Assembly (NCBI RefSeq): GCF_001721295.1
Contig: NZ_MDDS01000024.1
Coordinates: 62,001 to 126,000 of the forward strand
Source: Sphingomonas turrisvirgatae
GTDB taxonomy: Bacteria; Pseudomonadota; Alphaproteobacteria; Sphingomonadales; Sphingomonadaceae
DNA: 64,000 nt
Reading direction: 5' to 3'
Positions 52,527 through 62,086 of the stretch are shown here, one piece after another. Within the stretch, counting starts at the first letter, position 1; each line of letters opens with the position of its first letter. The notes under the pieces were generated by a model that saw only the letters and a list, made by a program, of their open reading frames with translations, was not told where the DNA came from and did not search any database. The position numbers and the translations under genes are program-made.

Positions 52527-55208
52527 ATGCGACAGGCTTATCCTCGGCTCATCGGCGCGTGCAGCGCGCTGGCGATCGCGCTCGGCGGCAACGCCGCGCT
52601 GGCGCAGGAGCCTGTGCCCAACGCCGGTCCCGAAACCGTTACCACAGATCAAGCGCAACAGGACGGCATCGTGGTCACCGGCAGCCGCCTGCGCGGCGCC
52701 GCCCCGGTCGGCTCAACCGTCATCGCCGTTGATCGCGAGGCGATTGTCGATAGCGGCGCGGTGAGCACCGATCGCCTGATCCAGCAGATCCCGCAAGTCC
52801 TCGACCTCGGCGTCAGCGAAAACTCCCGCGGGCAAGGCGGCGGCAGCGGCAACATCGCCTATGGCAACACGATCAACCTGCGCGGCATCGGGCCCTATGC
52901 CACGCTGATCCTGGTTGACGGCCATCGCGCGGTGAACAACAGCCGCGCGTTCGAACCGTCGGTGATCCCGACGCTGGGCCTTGAGCGGGTCGAAGTCGTC
53001 GCCGACGGCGCGTCGGCCATCTATGGCTCCGACGCGATCGCGGGCGTGGTCAACCTGATCCCGCGCCGCACGCTGGACGGGATCGAGGCCGTAGCGCGCG
53101 GCGGTTGGGGCGCAGACTTCCGCGAATCCACGCTGGGTATCGCGGTCGGGAAGGTGTTCGATCGCGGGCAGATCATGCTCGCCTATGAGCGCAGCTACCG
53201 ATCGAACCTCAGCGGCGACGATCGCGACTTCTTCCGCTCAGACCAGCGACCGTTTGGCGGCAATGACTACCGCGTAACCCGCTGCGCGCCGGGAACGCTG
53301 CGCGCAGGCGGCGTCGCCTATGCGCTGCCCGCGCAATATACCGGCCAGCCGCTGACCGCCGGCACGACCAACAGTTGCAACGACCTGATCGGCCAGGATC
53401 TGTTTCCGCAGCAAAAGTATAATTCGGTCAACGGCACCGCATCGTTCGACGTGACCGACTGGCTGACGGTCTTTGCCGACGGCTTCTACAGCAAGCGCGA
53501 ATATGAGCGCCTGCCCGCCTATTTCAGCTCGACGCTGACCGTGCCGCAGACCAACGCCTTCTTCGTCCGCCCGGCGGGCTTTGCCGGCACCAGCTATACG
53601 ATCGACTATAATTTCATCAACGACCTGCCGCGCGACGTGTCGAAGGGGTCGGCAACCAACTGGCAGATCACGCCGGGCGTGCGCGTCAAGTTGCCGAGCG
53701 ACTGGCAGTTCGAGGCACTGTTTACTTATGGGCGCGGTGATGACCAGTCAGACCAGGTGCGCGGGCTCAATGCGACGGCGTTGAATGCCGCGTTGGCGAG
53801 CAGCAACCCGGCGACCGCCTTCGATCCCTATGGCCTGGGCCGCACCAGCGCGGCGACGCTGCTGGCGATCAGCAACTTCGTGACGCTCTCGCCCACGCTC
53901 AATCATTTCAATGGCTATGAAGCGCGATTGAACGGGCCGTTGTTCACGCTGCCGGGCGGCCAGGTGAAGCTTGCCGCGGGCTATGAGGGACAGGAGATCG
54001 AGACCTTCCTCGGCTCGGCGCGTGGCGCCGCGGGTACGCCGATCGTGTTCCGCAACTTCCTGCGACGCGTCGATTCAGCCTATGCCGAGTTGCTGATCCC
54101 GCTATTCGGCCCGGGCAATGCGACCCCGGGCTTCGAGCGGCTCGAGGTCAATGCGGCCGTTCGCTACGACAAATATTCCGATGTCGGGGAAACCACCAAT
54201 CCCAAGTTCGGCGTCAATTGGTCGCCGCTTCCGGGCCTCGTCCTTCGCGGCAGCTATGGCACGTCGTTCCGCGCGCCGCTGATCTCGCAAATCTATGGCA
54301 ATTCAAACAATCTGTTCGGCCAGACCTATCAGAACCCGGCCGGCGGCGCGCCGCTCACCGGCTTTGCCTATTCCGGGCCGAACACCAACCTCGACCCCGA
54401 AGAAGCTACCACCTGGTCGGTCGGCGCGGATTGGGACGTAGCTCGCAACTTCCGCCTCAGCCTCACCTACTGGGACGTCAGCTACATCAACCAGGTCGAC
54501 AGCTATCTGTCCGACCTCGCCATCCTGACACGCGAGGCGCAGTTCGCCGGCACTGGCATCATCCTGCGCGGCACGGCCGCACGCGACCGCGTGCTCCAGC
54601 TGCTGAGCCAGGGCGTCACGCTGGCACGCGGCACATTCCCCGGCGGCAACCCCAACAATGTCGACCTGTTCATCGACGGTCGCAACAACAACCTTGGCCA
54701 GTCCAAGACACGCGGCATCGATTTCGTCGCCAATTATTCGCTGACGACCGACAATGCCGGCTCGTTCGCGTTCAACGCTTCGGGCACCTATCTCTTCAAA
54801 TACCAGACCGCGGCCTCGCCCGCGGGAACGCCGATCGATCGACTGAACACCATCTACAATCCGCTCAAGTTCAAGGCGCGCGGTAGCGTCACCTGGGACT
54901 ATGACGCGATCCGCGTCCAGGCCACCGCAACGCATGTCGGCAGCTATCGCAACACCGCGATCACGCCCAATCAGACGGTCGACAGCTACACCCCGATCGA
55001 CCTGGCCGTGACCTGGGACCTGGGCGAAATGGGCGCGCCATCGTTCCTTGGCGGCGTGACCCTGGGGCTGGAGGTGCGCAACCTGTTCGATGTCGCGCCG
55101 CCTTATGTAAACGTCGCGCCCAGCCTGAACGGCGGCGGCGGCTATGATCCATCGGCAGCCAATCCGATCGGCCGACTGATGGCGGCATCACTCAGGGTGA
55201 AGCTGTAA
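52527..55208 (+). CDS. TonB-dependent outer membrane receptor, large type
   Basis: An 893-residue receptor with signal peptide ending ALAQ (about 27), IVVTGSRLRGAAP leading into the plug, and a barrel of the larger oar-like/sphingomonad type with long extracellular loops, ending ASLRVKL. GSDAIAGVVNLIPRR is a typical plug segment. The start at 52527 follows GGGAGGG. Divergent from a MarR gene and next to the fer module, so it probably takes up a phenolic dimer, ester or glycoside; iron uptake is less likely but not excluded. Confidence 0.9.
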   Translation: MRQAYPRLIGACSALAIALGGNAALAQEPVPNAGPETVTTDQAQQDGIVVTGSRLRGAAPVGSTVIAVDREAIVDSGAVSTDRLIQQIPQVLDLGVSENSRGQGGGSGNIAYGNTINLRGIGPYATLILVDGHRAVNNSRAFEPSVIPTLGLERVEVVADGASAIYGSDAIAGVVNLIPRRTLDGIEAVARGGWGADFRESTLGIAVGKVFDRGQIMLAYERSYRSNLSGDDRDFFRSDQRPFGGNDYRVTRCAPGTLRAGGVAYALPAQYTGQPLTAGTTNSCNDLIGQDLFPQQKYNSVNGTASFDVTDWLTVFADGFYSKREYERLPAYFSSTLTVPQTNAFFVRPAGFAGTSYTIDYNFINDLPRDVSKGSATNWQITPGVRVKLPSDWQFEALFTYGRGDDQSDQVRGLNATALNAALASSNPATAFDPYGLGRTSAATLLAISNFVTLSPTLNHFNGYEARLNGPLFTLPGGQVKLAAGYEGQEIETFLGSARGAAGTPIVFRNFLRRVDSAYAELLIPLFGPGNATPGFERLEVNAAVRYDKYSDVGETTNPKFGVNWSPLPGLVLRGSYGTSFRAPLISQIYGNSNNLFGQTYQNPAGGAPLTGFAYSGPNTNLDPEEATTWSVGADWDVARNFRLSLTYWDVSYINQVDSYLSDLAILTREAQFAGTGIILRGTAARDRVLQLLSQGVTLARGTFPGGNPNNVDLFIDGRNNNLGQSKTRGIDFVANYSLTTDNAGSFAFNASGTYLFKYQTAASPAGTPIDRLNTIYNPLKFKARGSVTWDYDAIRVQATATHVGSYRNTAITPNQTVDSYTPIDLAVTWDLGEMGAPSFLGGVTLGLEVRNLFDVAPPYVNVAPSLNGGGGYDPSAANPIGRLMAASLRVKL

Positions 55209-55275
55209 GCTGCGCTCCAGCTGGGCGCGAAAGCGTGAGGGGGCAAGCGATGCGCCAGGGAATGTGACGGCATCG

Positions 55276-55326
55276 CCCTCACCCTTCCGCCGCTTCGCGG
55301 CTCCCTCCTCTCCCCACGGGAGAGGG
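55276..55326. repeat. Dispersed palindromic intergenic repeat, copy 2
   Basis: A 51-base element with CCCTCACCC, CCGCTTCGCGG and CCCACGGGAGAGGG between the convergent TonB and MarR genes. It is the reverse-orientation counterpart of the element at 49713-49803 and may also act as a bidirectional transcript end. Confidence 0.65.
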
Positions 55327-55328
55327 AT

Positions 55329-55808
55329 TTACCGATGGAAGACGTCGTACATGCGATCGAGCGCAGCATCGAAGATCGGCCGGTCCTCGGCGCTGAGCGT
55401 CGCCAGCACCTCCGCCTCGATCCCCTTCATGATCGCGAACAGCTCGTCCAGCATCTTGCTGCCGGCGGGCAGGATGGTCAGCGCATGACGACGACGATCC
55501 ACCTTCGACCGTTCACGTTGCGCCCAGCCGCGCTTTTCGAGCTCGTCGACAATCTGCACCGTGATCGACTTGTCCAGCCCGACCGTGCCGGACAGCTCCT
55601 GCTGCGACAGGCCGGGATTGGCCTCAATCAGTGCAAGCGACGAGAACAGGCCGGATCGGATGCCAAGATGCGCGGTCGCCGCTGCAAAGTCCGCCGACAG
55701 CTGGTTCTGAACGCGCCGCATCCGAAACCCGACATAGTCGCCCAGCCGGCCAAGCTGCATCCGCCGCTCGCCCACCGCCTCGACCGATTTCGCCGCACCC
55801 TTCGCCAC
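55329..55808 (-). CDS. MarR-family transcriptional regulator
   Basis: A 159-residue regulator with LSQQELSGTVGLDKSITVQIVDELEKRGWAQRE and the DRRRHALTILPAG wing. The GTG at 55808, with GAAGGGA about seven bases upstream, is the most plausible start; ATG at 55760 is the alternative, and a longer frame to 55913 would overlap the divergent transporter gene. Its position points to control of the TRAP/CoA-transferase operon, perhaps sensing the imported acid or its CoA ester. Confidence 0.84.
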   Translation of the reverse strand: MAKGAAKSVEAVGERRMQLGRLGDYVGFRMRRVQNQLSADFAAATAHLGIRSGLFSSLALIEANPGLSQQELSGTVGLDKSITVQIVDELEKRGWAQRERSKVDRRRHALTILPAGSKMLDELFAIMKGIEAEVLATLSAEDRPIFDAALDRMYDVFHR

Positions 55809-55852
55809 GCTGTTTCCCTTCGCCCATCTTGAATAAGTTTGAGATGGGATAG

Positions 55853-56449
55853 TTGAATTTATATACGGTTTTGTTATTGACCCCATTAGACGCGCGGCCC
55901 GAGAGGCTGTCAATCAGGAGAGGCAGGCTGTCCGACCCCGTTTCCGATCCGGCGCTGCATGACGAAACGCCGACTGCCGCTGCGCCGACCGGCCTCGCCG
56001 GGCGCGCGACGTTCCTGATCGGTTCGGCCGGCCTGCTGCTGGCCACTGCAGCGGACTCGATCGCAGTGCTGGGGCGTCATAGCGGCTTCGCGCTGCACGG
56101 CGCGATCGAGATCGTGCAGGCCGCGATCGTGCTGATCGCCGCATCGTCGATGGTTAGCGTGACGCTGGTGCGCGGTCATGCCGCCGTCCACATCCTGACC
56201 GACCGTCTTACGCCTGCGCGGCGCGCCACGCTCGCTCGCATCGCCAACCTGCTCGGCGCGATCGCGGTGCTGCTGCTGGCCGGGGGATCGCTGATCCTGT
56301 TGGTCGATCTGTGGAACGGGTTCGAACGGTCCGAGCTGTTGCATATCCCGCTGCGCTGGTTCCGCCTGCTGATGATCGTGGCGCTGCTGTTCGTCGCGCT
56401 GCTGTTCCTGCGTGACGCCCTTGCCAGGGGGCGCCGCGATGACGCCTGA
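55853..56449 (+). CDS. TRAP transporter small membrane subunit (DctQ type)
   Basis: The four-helix small permease of a tripartite periplasmic transporter. Helices are visible at about 50-70, 85-105, 138-158 and 170-190, with the loop RRATLARIANLLG. The start is unclear: TTG at 55853 opens the frame, but an AGGAG at 55916-55920 sits seven bases before an in-frame CTG at 55928, which would give 173 residues. First gene of a long overlapping operon; its end overlaps the large subunit. Confidence 0.78.
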   Translation: MNLYTVLLLTPLDARPERLSIRRGRLSDPVSDPALHDETPTAAAPTGLAGRATFLIGSAGLLLATAADSIAVLGRHSGFALHGAIEIVQAAIVLIAASSMVSVTLVRGHAAVHILTDRLTPARRATLARIANLLGAIAVLLLAGGSLILLVDLWNGFERSELLHIPLRWFRLLMIVALLFVALLFLRDALARGRRDDA

Positions 56450-57743
56450 ACTGATCGGCTTTGCCGGCATCCTGGTCCTGTTGTTCCTGCTGACCGTGGG
56501 CGTGCCGATCGGCGTGAGCCTGGCGCTGACCGGTGTGCTCGGCCTCATGGTCATGCTCTCGCCCGAAGCTGCGCTAGCGAAGGCCGGCGTGGTGGTGTTC
56601 GAAGTGGCGCAGAAATACGAGCTGGGCGTACTGCCGCTGTTCCTGCTGATGGCGCACCTGTGTTTCGCGGCGGGCGCAAGCCGCGACTTCTTCGACGTTG
56701 CCGCACGGTTCATCGGGCATCGCCGCGGCGGCCTTGGCCTAGCGGCCATCGCCGGTTGTGCGGGCTTCGGATCGATCAGCGGGTCCAGCCTCGCCACCGT
56801 CGCCACGGTCGGATCGGCCGCGCTGCCCGAGATGCGGCGCGCAGGCTATAATCCAGGCTTTGCCGCCGGCGCATTGGCGGCGGGCGGTACTTTGGGCGCG
56901 CTGATCCCGCCATCGGGTGCGCTGATCGTGTTCGGCATCATCGCCGAGGTGTCGATCGGCAAGCTGTTCACCGCCGCGATCATTCCGGGCTTCAGCCAGG
57001 CGCTGTTCTACATGATCGCGATCGGCGTGCTGTGCTGGTTCAGGCCTGAACTCGGCCCGCCCTCTGCGCGGGTTGGCTGGCGCGAGCGGATGCGCGGCTT
57101 GCTCGGCATCATCGACATCATCGTCCTGGTCGTGTTCGTGATCGGCGGGCTGATGATCGGCTGGTTCACCCCGACCGAAGCGGCTTCGGTCGGCGTGATC
57201 TGCGCCTTCATCCTGCTTGGCCTGCGCGGCGGCTTCAACCGCGCCAACATCGCCGACAGCTTTGCCAAGACGCTCACGACCACGGGTATGCTCTACCTCA
57301 TCATCATGGGCGCGATCCTGTTCGCGACCTTTATCAGCGTGACCGGCCTGGCCGACCTGATGAGCCGCGCGGTGATGGCGATCGACGGTGGGCCAGTGGT
57401 GGCGATCATGGTGATGACGCTGTTGCTGCTCGTCCTCGGCTCGTTCCTCGATGGCCTCGCGCTGATGCTGCTGACCACGCCGATCTTCCTGCCGATCGCG
57501 ATCGAGCTTGGCTACAGCCCGATTTGGTTCGGCATCTTCCTGGTGCGCACGATGGAGATCGGCTTCGTCCACCCGCCGCTCGGCCTCAACGTCTATGTCA
57601 TTCAGTCGATCGGCAAGGACATTCCGCTCGGCAAGATTTTCAGGGGCATCGTGCCGTTCCTGATCGCCGACTTCCTCCACCTCGCCATGATCATCGCCTT
57701 CCCGATGGTGACGCTGTGGCTACCCAGCGTGACGGCCGGCTGA
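56439..57743 (+). CDS. TRAP transporter large permease subunit (DctM type)
   Basis: A 434-residue permease with about 12 helices, driving uptake with a sodium or proton gradient. Typical segments are GVPIGVSLALTGVLGLM, GSISGSSLATVATVGSAALPEM, GGTLGALIPPSGALIVFGI and ADLMSRAV. ATG at 56439 with AGGGGG upstream overlaps the small subunit by 11 bases. It must work with the neighbouring DctQ and DctP proteins. Confidence 0.93.
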   Translation: MTPELIGFAGILVLLFLLTVGVPIGVSLALTGVLGLMVMLSPEAALAKAGVVVFEVAQKYELGVLPLFLLMAHLCFAAGASRDFFDVAARFIGHRRGGLGLAAIAGCAGFGSISGSSLATVATVGSAALPEMRRAGYNPGFAAGALAAGGTLGALIPPSGALIVFGIIAEVSIGKLFTAAIIPGFSQALFYMIAIGVLCWFRPELGPPSARVGWRERMRGLLGIIDIIVLVVFVIGGLMIGWFTPTEAASVGVICAFILLGLRGGFNRANIADSFAKTLTTTGMLYLIIMGAILFATFISVTGLADLMSRAVMAIDGGPVVAIMVMTLLLLVLGSFLDGLALMLLTTPIFLPIAIELGYSPIWFGIFLVRTMEIGFVHPPLGLNVYVIQSIGKDIPLGKIFRGIVPFLIADFLHLAMIIAFPMVTLWLPSVTAG

Positions 57744-58786
57744 TGCGTATCCTGCCCCTCATCCTCGCCCCTATGCTGTTCCTTGGCGCACTCGCCGGCT
57801 GTTCCGCCGCGCCTCAGCCGCGCGCCGAGCATGTGCTGACCTATGCCAGCCCTTACCCGCCCAGCCATCCGTTCGGGCTTGCCGATCAGGAGTGGATGAA
57901 GTGGATCGCAACGAAGAGCGGCGGGCGCATCGCGTTCAAACCCTATTGGTCGGGCGCGTTGCTGTCGTCCGAGATGAGCATGGAGGAAATCCGCCATGGG
58001 GTCGCCGATATCGGCCTCATCACTCCAATCTATTCCAAGGGCGGCGCGCATCTGTTGCGCTCGCAATCCGCCTTCTATGGCGGGATTCGCGACATCACCG
58101 ATCAGGTGGAAGTCTATGATTGCCTGGCCGCGCGTTTCCCCCAGTTCGGCAAGGAGCTGCACGGGCTGCATGTCCTGGCGGTGCAGGGCGGCAACTTTCC
58201 GGGCGTGCTGACGCGCGACCGACCGATCCGGACGCTTGCCGACTTCAAGGGGCTGCGCCTGCGCGCACAGACCGATGCGGTCGACATTCTGAAACAACTG
58301 GGCGCAGACCCGGTCAACATGCCGATGGGCGAAGTCTATTCGGCGCTGGCCAAGGGCGTGATCGACGGCGTCGTCGCGCCGGCCGACACGATCCGCAGCC
58401 TGCACTTCGCCGAGGTGGCCAGGCATTTCACGACAATCCGCGTCAGCCGCGGCGCCTATCCCGCGCGTGCCATGTCGGACCGCGCATGGCGCCGTCTGCC
58501 GCCCGAGCTGCAAGCGATCATGGACGAAGGTCGGCGCGTCTGGGAAGCCGCGCTCAACCGCCAGCTGCTGAAGGCCGAGGAAGCCGGCATCGCCTATGGC
58601 AAGTCCAACGGCATCAGCTTCAGCCCGATCTCCCCGGCCGAACAACAGGCGTTCGACGCGCTCTACAACAAGGACGCGCTGATCCAGGCGAGGCGGCTGG
58701 CGAATGTCGGCATCGACGCCGTCCCCATCTATCGCGAAGCCCAGCGGCTGATCGCTGCGGGCGACATTCGATGCGAGGCCAAATGA
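57743..58786 (+). CDS. TRAP transporter substrate-binding protein (DctP type), lipoprotein
   Basis: A 347-residue solute-binding protein. The N-terminal LGALAGC is a lipobox, so it should be membrane-tethered, whereas most DctP proteins are free in the periplasm. The family carboxylate-binding arginine lies around KGLRLRAQTD, and ALAKGVIDGVVAP is typical. The ATG shares TGATG with the DctM stop and the end overlaps the first CoA-transferase, so transport and CoA activation are directly coupled genetically. The ligand is probably an aromatic or aliphatic carboxylate. Confidence 0.9.
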   Translation: MRILPLILAPMLFLGALAGCSAAPQPRAEHVLTYASPYPPSHPFGLADQEWMKWIATKSGGRIAFKPYWSGALLSSEMSMEEIRHGVADIGLITPIYSKGGAHLLRSQSAFYGGIRDITDQVEVYDCLAARFPQFGKELHGLHVLAVQGGNFPGVLTRDRPIRTLADFKGLRLRAQTDAVDILKQLGADPVNMPMGEVYSALAKGVIDGVVAPADTIRSLHFAEVARHFTTIRVSRGAYPARAMSDRAWRRLPPELQAIMDEGRRVWEAALNRQLLKAEEAGIAYGKSNGISFSPISPAEQQAFDALYNKDALIQARRLANVGIDAVPIYREAQRLIAAGDIRCEAK

Positions 58787-59961
58787 CGACCCTCCCCCTC
58801 GCCGGCGTGAAGATCGCCGATTTCTCGTGGGTCGGCGCCGGCCCGCGCGCGACCAAGGACATGGCCGACCTGGGCGCGGACGTGATCAAGATCGAATCGC
58901 GCAAGCGGCTCGACCTCGGCCGCCTGTCGCCGCCCTTTGCCGGCGGCACGCGCGATCCCGACGCCTCGACCTTCTTCGCCATCACCAACACCAGCAAGCG
59001 CGGGGTGACGATCAACCTCACCGACCCGCGCGGGGTCGAGGTGGCGAAGAAGCTCGTCGCCTGGGCCGATATCGTGGTCGAGAATTTCAGCTTCGGCTAT
59101 ATGGACCGGATCGGCCTTGGCTATGACGTGCTCAAGGCGATCAAGCCCGACATCATCTTCGTCAGCGTCAGCGTCGCGGGGCGCAAGGGGCCGCTCGGAC
59201 CCATGCGCGGCTATGGCAACAGCGCGGCGGCGCTCTCGGGCCTGGCACATCTGTCCGGCTGGCCCGACCGCGACCCGCACATGCCGCCCTTCGCTTATGG
59301 CGATGTCGTGGCGCCGATGTTCGCCACCGTCGCCATGCTCGCCGCGCTCGATTATCGCCGCGTGACGGGCGAGGGGCAGCATATCGATATCAGCCAGGTC
59401 GAGCCGCTCGTCCATGTCATCGCCGATCAACTGCATGCGCAGGAAAAGCCCGGCAACCGCTCGCCCCATTACGTCCCGCACGGCGCGTTCCCGGCGCGCG
59501 GCGTCGATCAGTGGATCGCGATTGCGGTGCGAGATGATGCGGAATGGGCGAAGCTCGCCGACGTCGCCGGCATCGCCGGCACGCGTTTCACGACCGTCGC
59601 AGGCCGCAAGCGGCACGAGGACGACCTGGAAGCCACGCTCGCCACCTTCACCCGTCGCCACGACAAGCGCACGCTGGCGGACAAGCTCGCTGCGCTCGGC
59701 ATTCCGGCCGAACCGGTCAATGACGGCCGCGACGTCTGGCGCGACCCTGAGCTCACCGAGCGTGGCCATTTCCGCGAGATCACGCACGACAAGCTCGGCA
59801 CCTGCGACATGCCCGCCCCGCCGCTACGCTTTTCCGACAGCGCGATCCGCGTCGGCCCGCCGCCCAATCTCGGTCAGCACAATCACGACATCTTCGTCGA
59901 TCTGCTTGGGCTGAGCGAAGCCGAGGTCGATGCCCTCACCCAGGCCGGAGCACTCGCCTGA
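58783..59961 (+). CDS. CaiB/BaiF family CoA-transferase, paralogue 1
   Basis: A class III CoA-transferase of 392 residues moving CoA between carboxylic acids. It has DLGADVIKIES near the N-terminus, the predicted catalytic Asp D174 in FAYGDVVAP, and the RRVTGEGQHIDIS motif. Overlaps DctP by four bases (ATGA) and touches paralogue 2. It may form a heteromer with paralogue 2, which lacks the catalytic Asp. Confidence 0.9.
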   Translation: MTTLPLAGVKIADFSWVGAGPRATKDMADLGADVIKIESRKRLDLGRLSPPFAGGTRDPDASTFFAITNTSKRGVTINLTDPRGVEVAKKLVAWADIVVENFSFGYMDRIGLGYDVLKAIKPDIIFVSVSVAGRKGPLGPMRGYGNSAAALSGLAHLSGWPDRDPHMPPFAYGDVVAPMFATVAMLAALDYRRVTGEGQHIDISQVEPLVHVIADQLHAQEKPGNRSPHYVPHGAFPARGVDQWIAIAVRDDAEWAKLADVAGIAGTRFTTVAGRKRHEDDLEATLATFTRRHDKRTLADKLAALGIPAEPVNDGRDVWRDPELTERGHFREITHDKLGTCDMPAPPLRFSDSAIRVGPPPNLGQHNHDIFVDLLGLSEAEVDALTQAGALA

Positions 59962-60923
59962 TGCTCGCCCACCTCACCATCGTTGACCTGACCGATGGCC
60001 TCGGCGAAATCGCCGGCCGCATGCTGGCGCAACTCGGCGCGAATGTCACCCGCCCCGATGCCGGTAGCCACCCGGCCTGGAACCACGGCAAGGCGACCGG
60101 CGATACCGAAGCCCTGCTCGCCACCGCCGATATCGTCTTCCGCAACCCCGGCCGCGGCCATGCCGCGTTGATCGCTGTGAACCCAAAGCTGATCGACGTC
60201 GTCATTGCCCCGTTCCTGCCCGACGGCCCCAATGACGGACGACCGGAAACCGACCTCACGCTGATGGCACGCTCCGGCCTGATGACCATTTTGGGCGATC
60301 CCGACCGCGCGCCGATGACCATGCCGGGCGAGCAGGCCTATGCGCTCGCCGGGATCCAGGGCGTTACGGCCGCGCTCACCGCGCTCCACGCCCGCGCCGC
60401 CACCGGCAAGGGTCAGCTGGTCGAGGTTTCCGCCTATCAATCCGCTGTCCTCGCCAATTATCGCGAGCCGCTGACCTGGGGCTGGACCGGCCGCATCGGC
60501 AACCGCACCGGCAATCTCCTGATCCGCGGCAAGTCCGGCGTGCGGCAGATATGGCCGTGTGCCGACGGCTTCGTCACCTGGGCGCTGGTCGACAACCCGC
60601 CGATGATGCGCGCGATGGTCAAGGCGATGGGCGACGCCGCCGGGCCGCTGGCTGGAGTCGACTGGGACTCGATCCTGGTCGCCGACACGCCGCGCGAGCA
60701 GCTGCTTGAATGGGAACATGCGGTCGAGGCGTTCTTCGCCCGACATACGCGCGCCGAACTCGGCACCTTGTCCACGCGCGGCGGACTTGGCCTGTCTTGG
60801 ATCGACAGTCCTGCCGACGCGCTCGCCAGCGACCACCTTCGCGCAAGGGGGCTGTGGACCGAGGTGGATGGCATTCAATTGCCCGGCAAGCTGTGGGTAT
60901 CGTCGCTGGAGGAGCAGGCATGA
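59961..60923 (+). CDS. CaiB/BaiF family CoA-transferase-like protein, paralogue 2, predicted inactive
   Basis: A shortened 320-residue family member. Family features remain at the N-terminus (IAGRMLAQLGANV) and in ALHARAATGKGQLVEVSA. Counting back from that motif, the position of the catalytic Asp in the other three paralogues is occupied by Y127 (GEQAYALAG). The segment between the first Rossmann part and the active site is also reduced. It is therefore probably a structural or regulatory partner, as proposed for BbsE in the BbsEF benzylsuccinate CoA-transferase. The reading frame is intact and tightly coupled, arguing against a pseudogene. Confidence 0.83.
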   Translation: MLAHLTIVDLTDGLGEIAGRMLAQLGANVTRPDAGSHPAWNHGKATGDTEALLATADIVFRNPGRGHAALIAVNPKLIDVVIAPFLPDGPNDGRPETDLTLMARSGLMTILGDPDRAPMTMPGEQAYALAGIQGVTAALTALHARAATGKGQLVEVSAYQSAVLANYREPLTWGWTGRIGNRTGNLLIRGKSGVRQIWPCADGFVTWALVDNPPMMRAMVKAMGDAAGPLAGVDWDSILVADTPREQLLEWEHAVEAFFARHTRAELGTLSTRGGLGLSWIDSPADALASDHLRARGLWTEVDGIQLPGKLWVSSLEEQA

Positions 60924-62086
60924 CCGCGCTCACCGGCCTGAAAGTCGTGGACTTCAGCAAATTCCTGCCCGGTCCCTATTGCACCTGGCTGCTCGCCGAT
61001 CTGGGCGCGGAGGTGATCCGCATCGAAAACCCGCGCGAACTCGCCAAGCAACGCAAGGTCTTCGGCTGGGACAAGCTGAGCGATGAGAAAAATGCCCGGC
61101 TGCGCGCGCACGACATCCTTGCCCGCAACAAGCAGAGCGTGCTGATCGACCCCGGCAGCGAGGCGGGGCGCGAGGCGATCCACCAACTGATCGCGCAGGC
61201 CGACATTCTGGTCGAGGATTACCGCCCGGGCGTGATGGCCGGCATGGGCTATGGTTGGCCCGAGATGGCCGCGCTCAACCCGCGGCTCATCTATTGCTCG
61301 GTCACCTTGTGCGGGCAGACTGGCCCCTATGCGCGAAAGCCCGGCCATGATCCGATCGCGCTTGCGATCGCCGGCGCGCTCGGGCGGATCGGCGAAGACC
61401 CCGACCGTCCCGCATTCCCCGGCGTGCCCGTCGCGGATCTGCTCAGCGGATCGAACGCGGTCATCGGCATCCTCGCCGCGGTGATTGCGCGCTCCACTAC
61501 TGGCGCCGGACAACAGGTCGACGTCGCCATGTCCGACAGTTCGCTCGCGCTGATCGGCAACGTGCTGTCGCGCAATCCCGACCTCGCCAAGGCGCCGCCC
61601 AAGGGGATGCATCGCGCCGACAGCGGCATCTGGCGCTGCGCCGATGGCGAATGGCTCGTCACCACCGACATGGAACCGCGCTATTGGCGGATCTTCGTCG
61701 AAACGATCGGCCTGCCCGACCTCGCCGACCGGCAGATGGACCGCGACAGCTGGCCGGCGATGAAGGACCGCATCGCCGCCGTGATGGCGACGAAGACCCT
61801 CGACGAATGGCTTGCGATCCTCGAGGCCGCCGGCACCCAGTTCGCGCCGGTGCTGACCATCGCGCAGGCGTTGGACGACCCGCACAACCGCGCTCGCAAG
61901 ATGGTGCTCGATCTTCCCGCGCCGGGCGGCGGCACCGTTCGCCATACCGGCACGCCCATCCACCTTTCCGCCACCCCCGCCGCCACGCCGCAAGTCGCCC
62001 GCCCCGCCGGGGCTGACACGCGACGCGTGCTGGAGGGGCTCGGCTACTCACCTGCGCAGATCGATGCGCTCGAAGGAACGCTATGA
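60920..62086 (+). CDS. CaiB/BaiF family CoA-transferase, paralogue 3
   Basis: A 388-residue class III CoA-transferase with DLGAEVIRIENP, YRPGVMAGMGYG, catalytic D173 in GVPVADLL and STTGAGQQVDVA. Its ATG overlaps paralogue 2 (ATGA), and a GGAGCAGG ribosome-binding site sits just upstream. A distinct substrate pair from paralogues 1 and 4 is likely given the sequence divergence. Confidence 0.9.
   Translation: MTALTGLKVVDFSKFLPGPYCTWLLADLGAEVIRIENPRELAKQRKVFGWDKLSDEKNARLRAHDILARNKQSVLIDPGSEAGREAIHQLIAQADILVEDYRPGVMAGMGYGWPEMAALNPRLIYCSVTLCGQTGPYARKPGHDPIALAIAGALGRIGEDPDRPAFPGVPVADLLSGSNAVIGILAAVIARSTTGAGQQVDVAMSDSSLALIGNVLSRNPDLAKAPPKGMHRADSGIWRCADGEWLVTTDMEPRYWRIFVETIGLPDLADRQMDRDSWPAMKDRIAAVMATKTLDEWLAILEAAGTQFAPVLTIAQALDDPHNRARKMVLDLPAPGGGTVRHTGTPIHLSATPAATPQVARPAGADTRRVLEGLGYSPAQIDALEGTL

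Noticed and set aside
59961..60923. CoA-transferase paralogue 2 as a pseudogene
   Set aside because: The frame is intact, shares overlapping start and stop codons with both neighbours and keeps family structure outside the active site.
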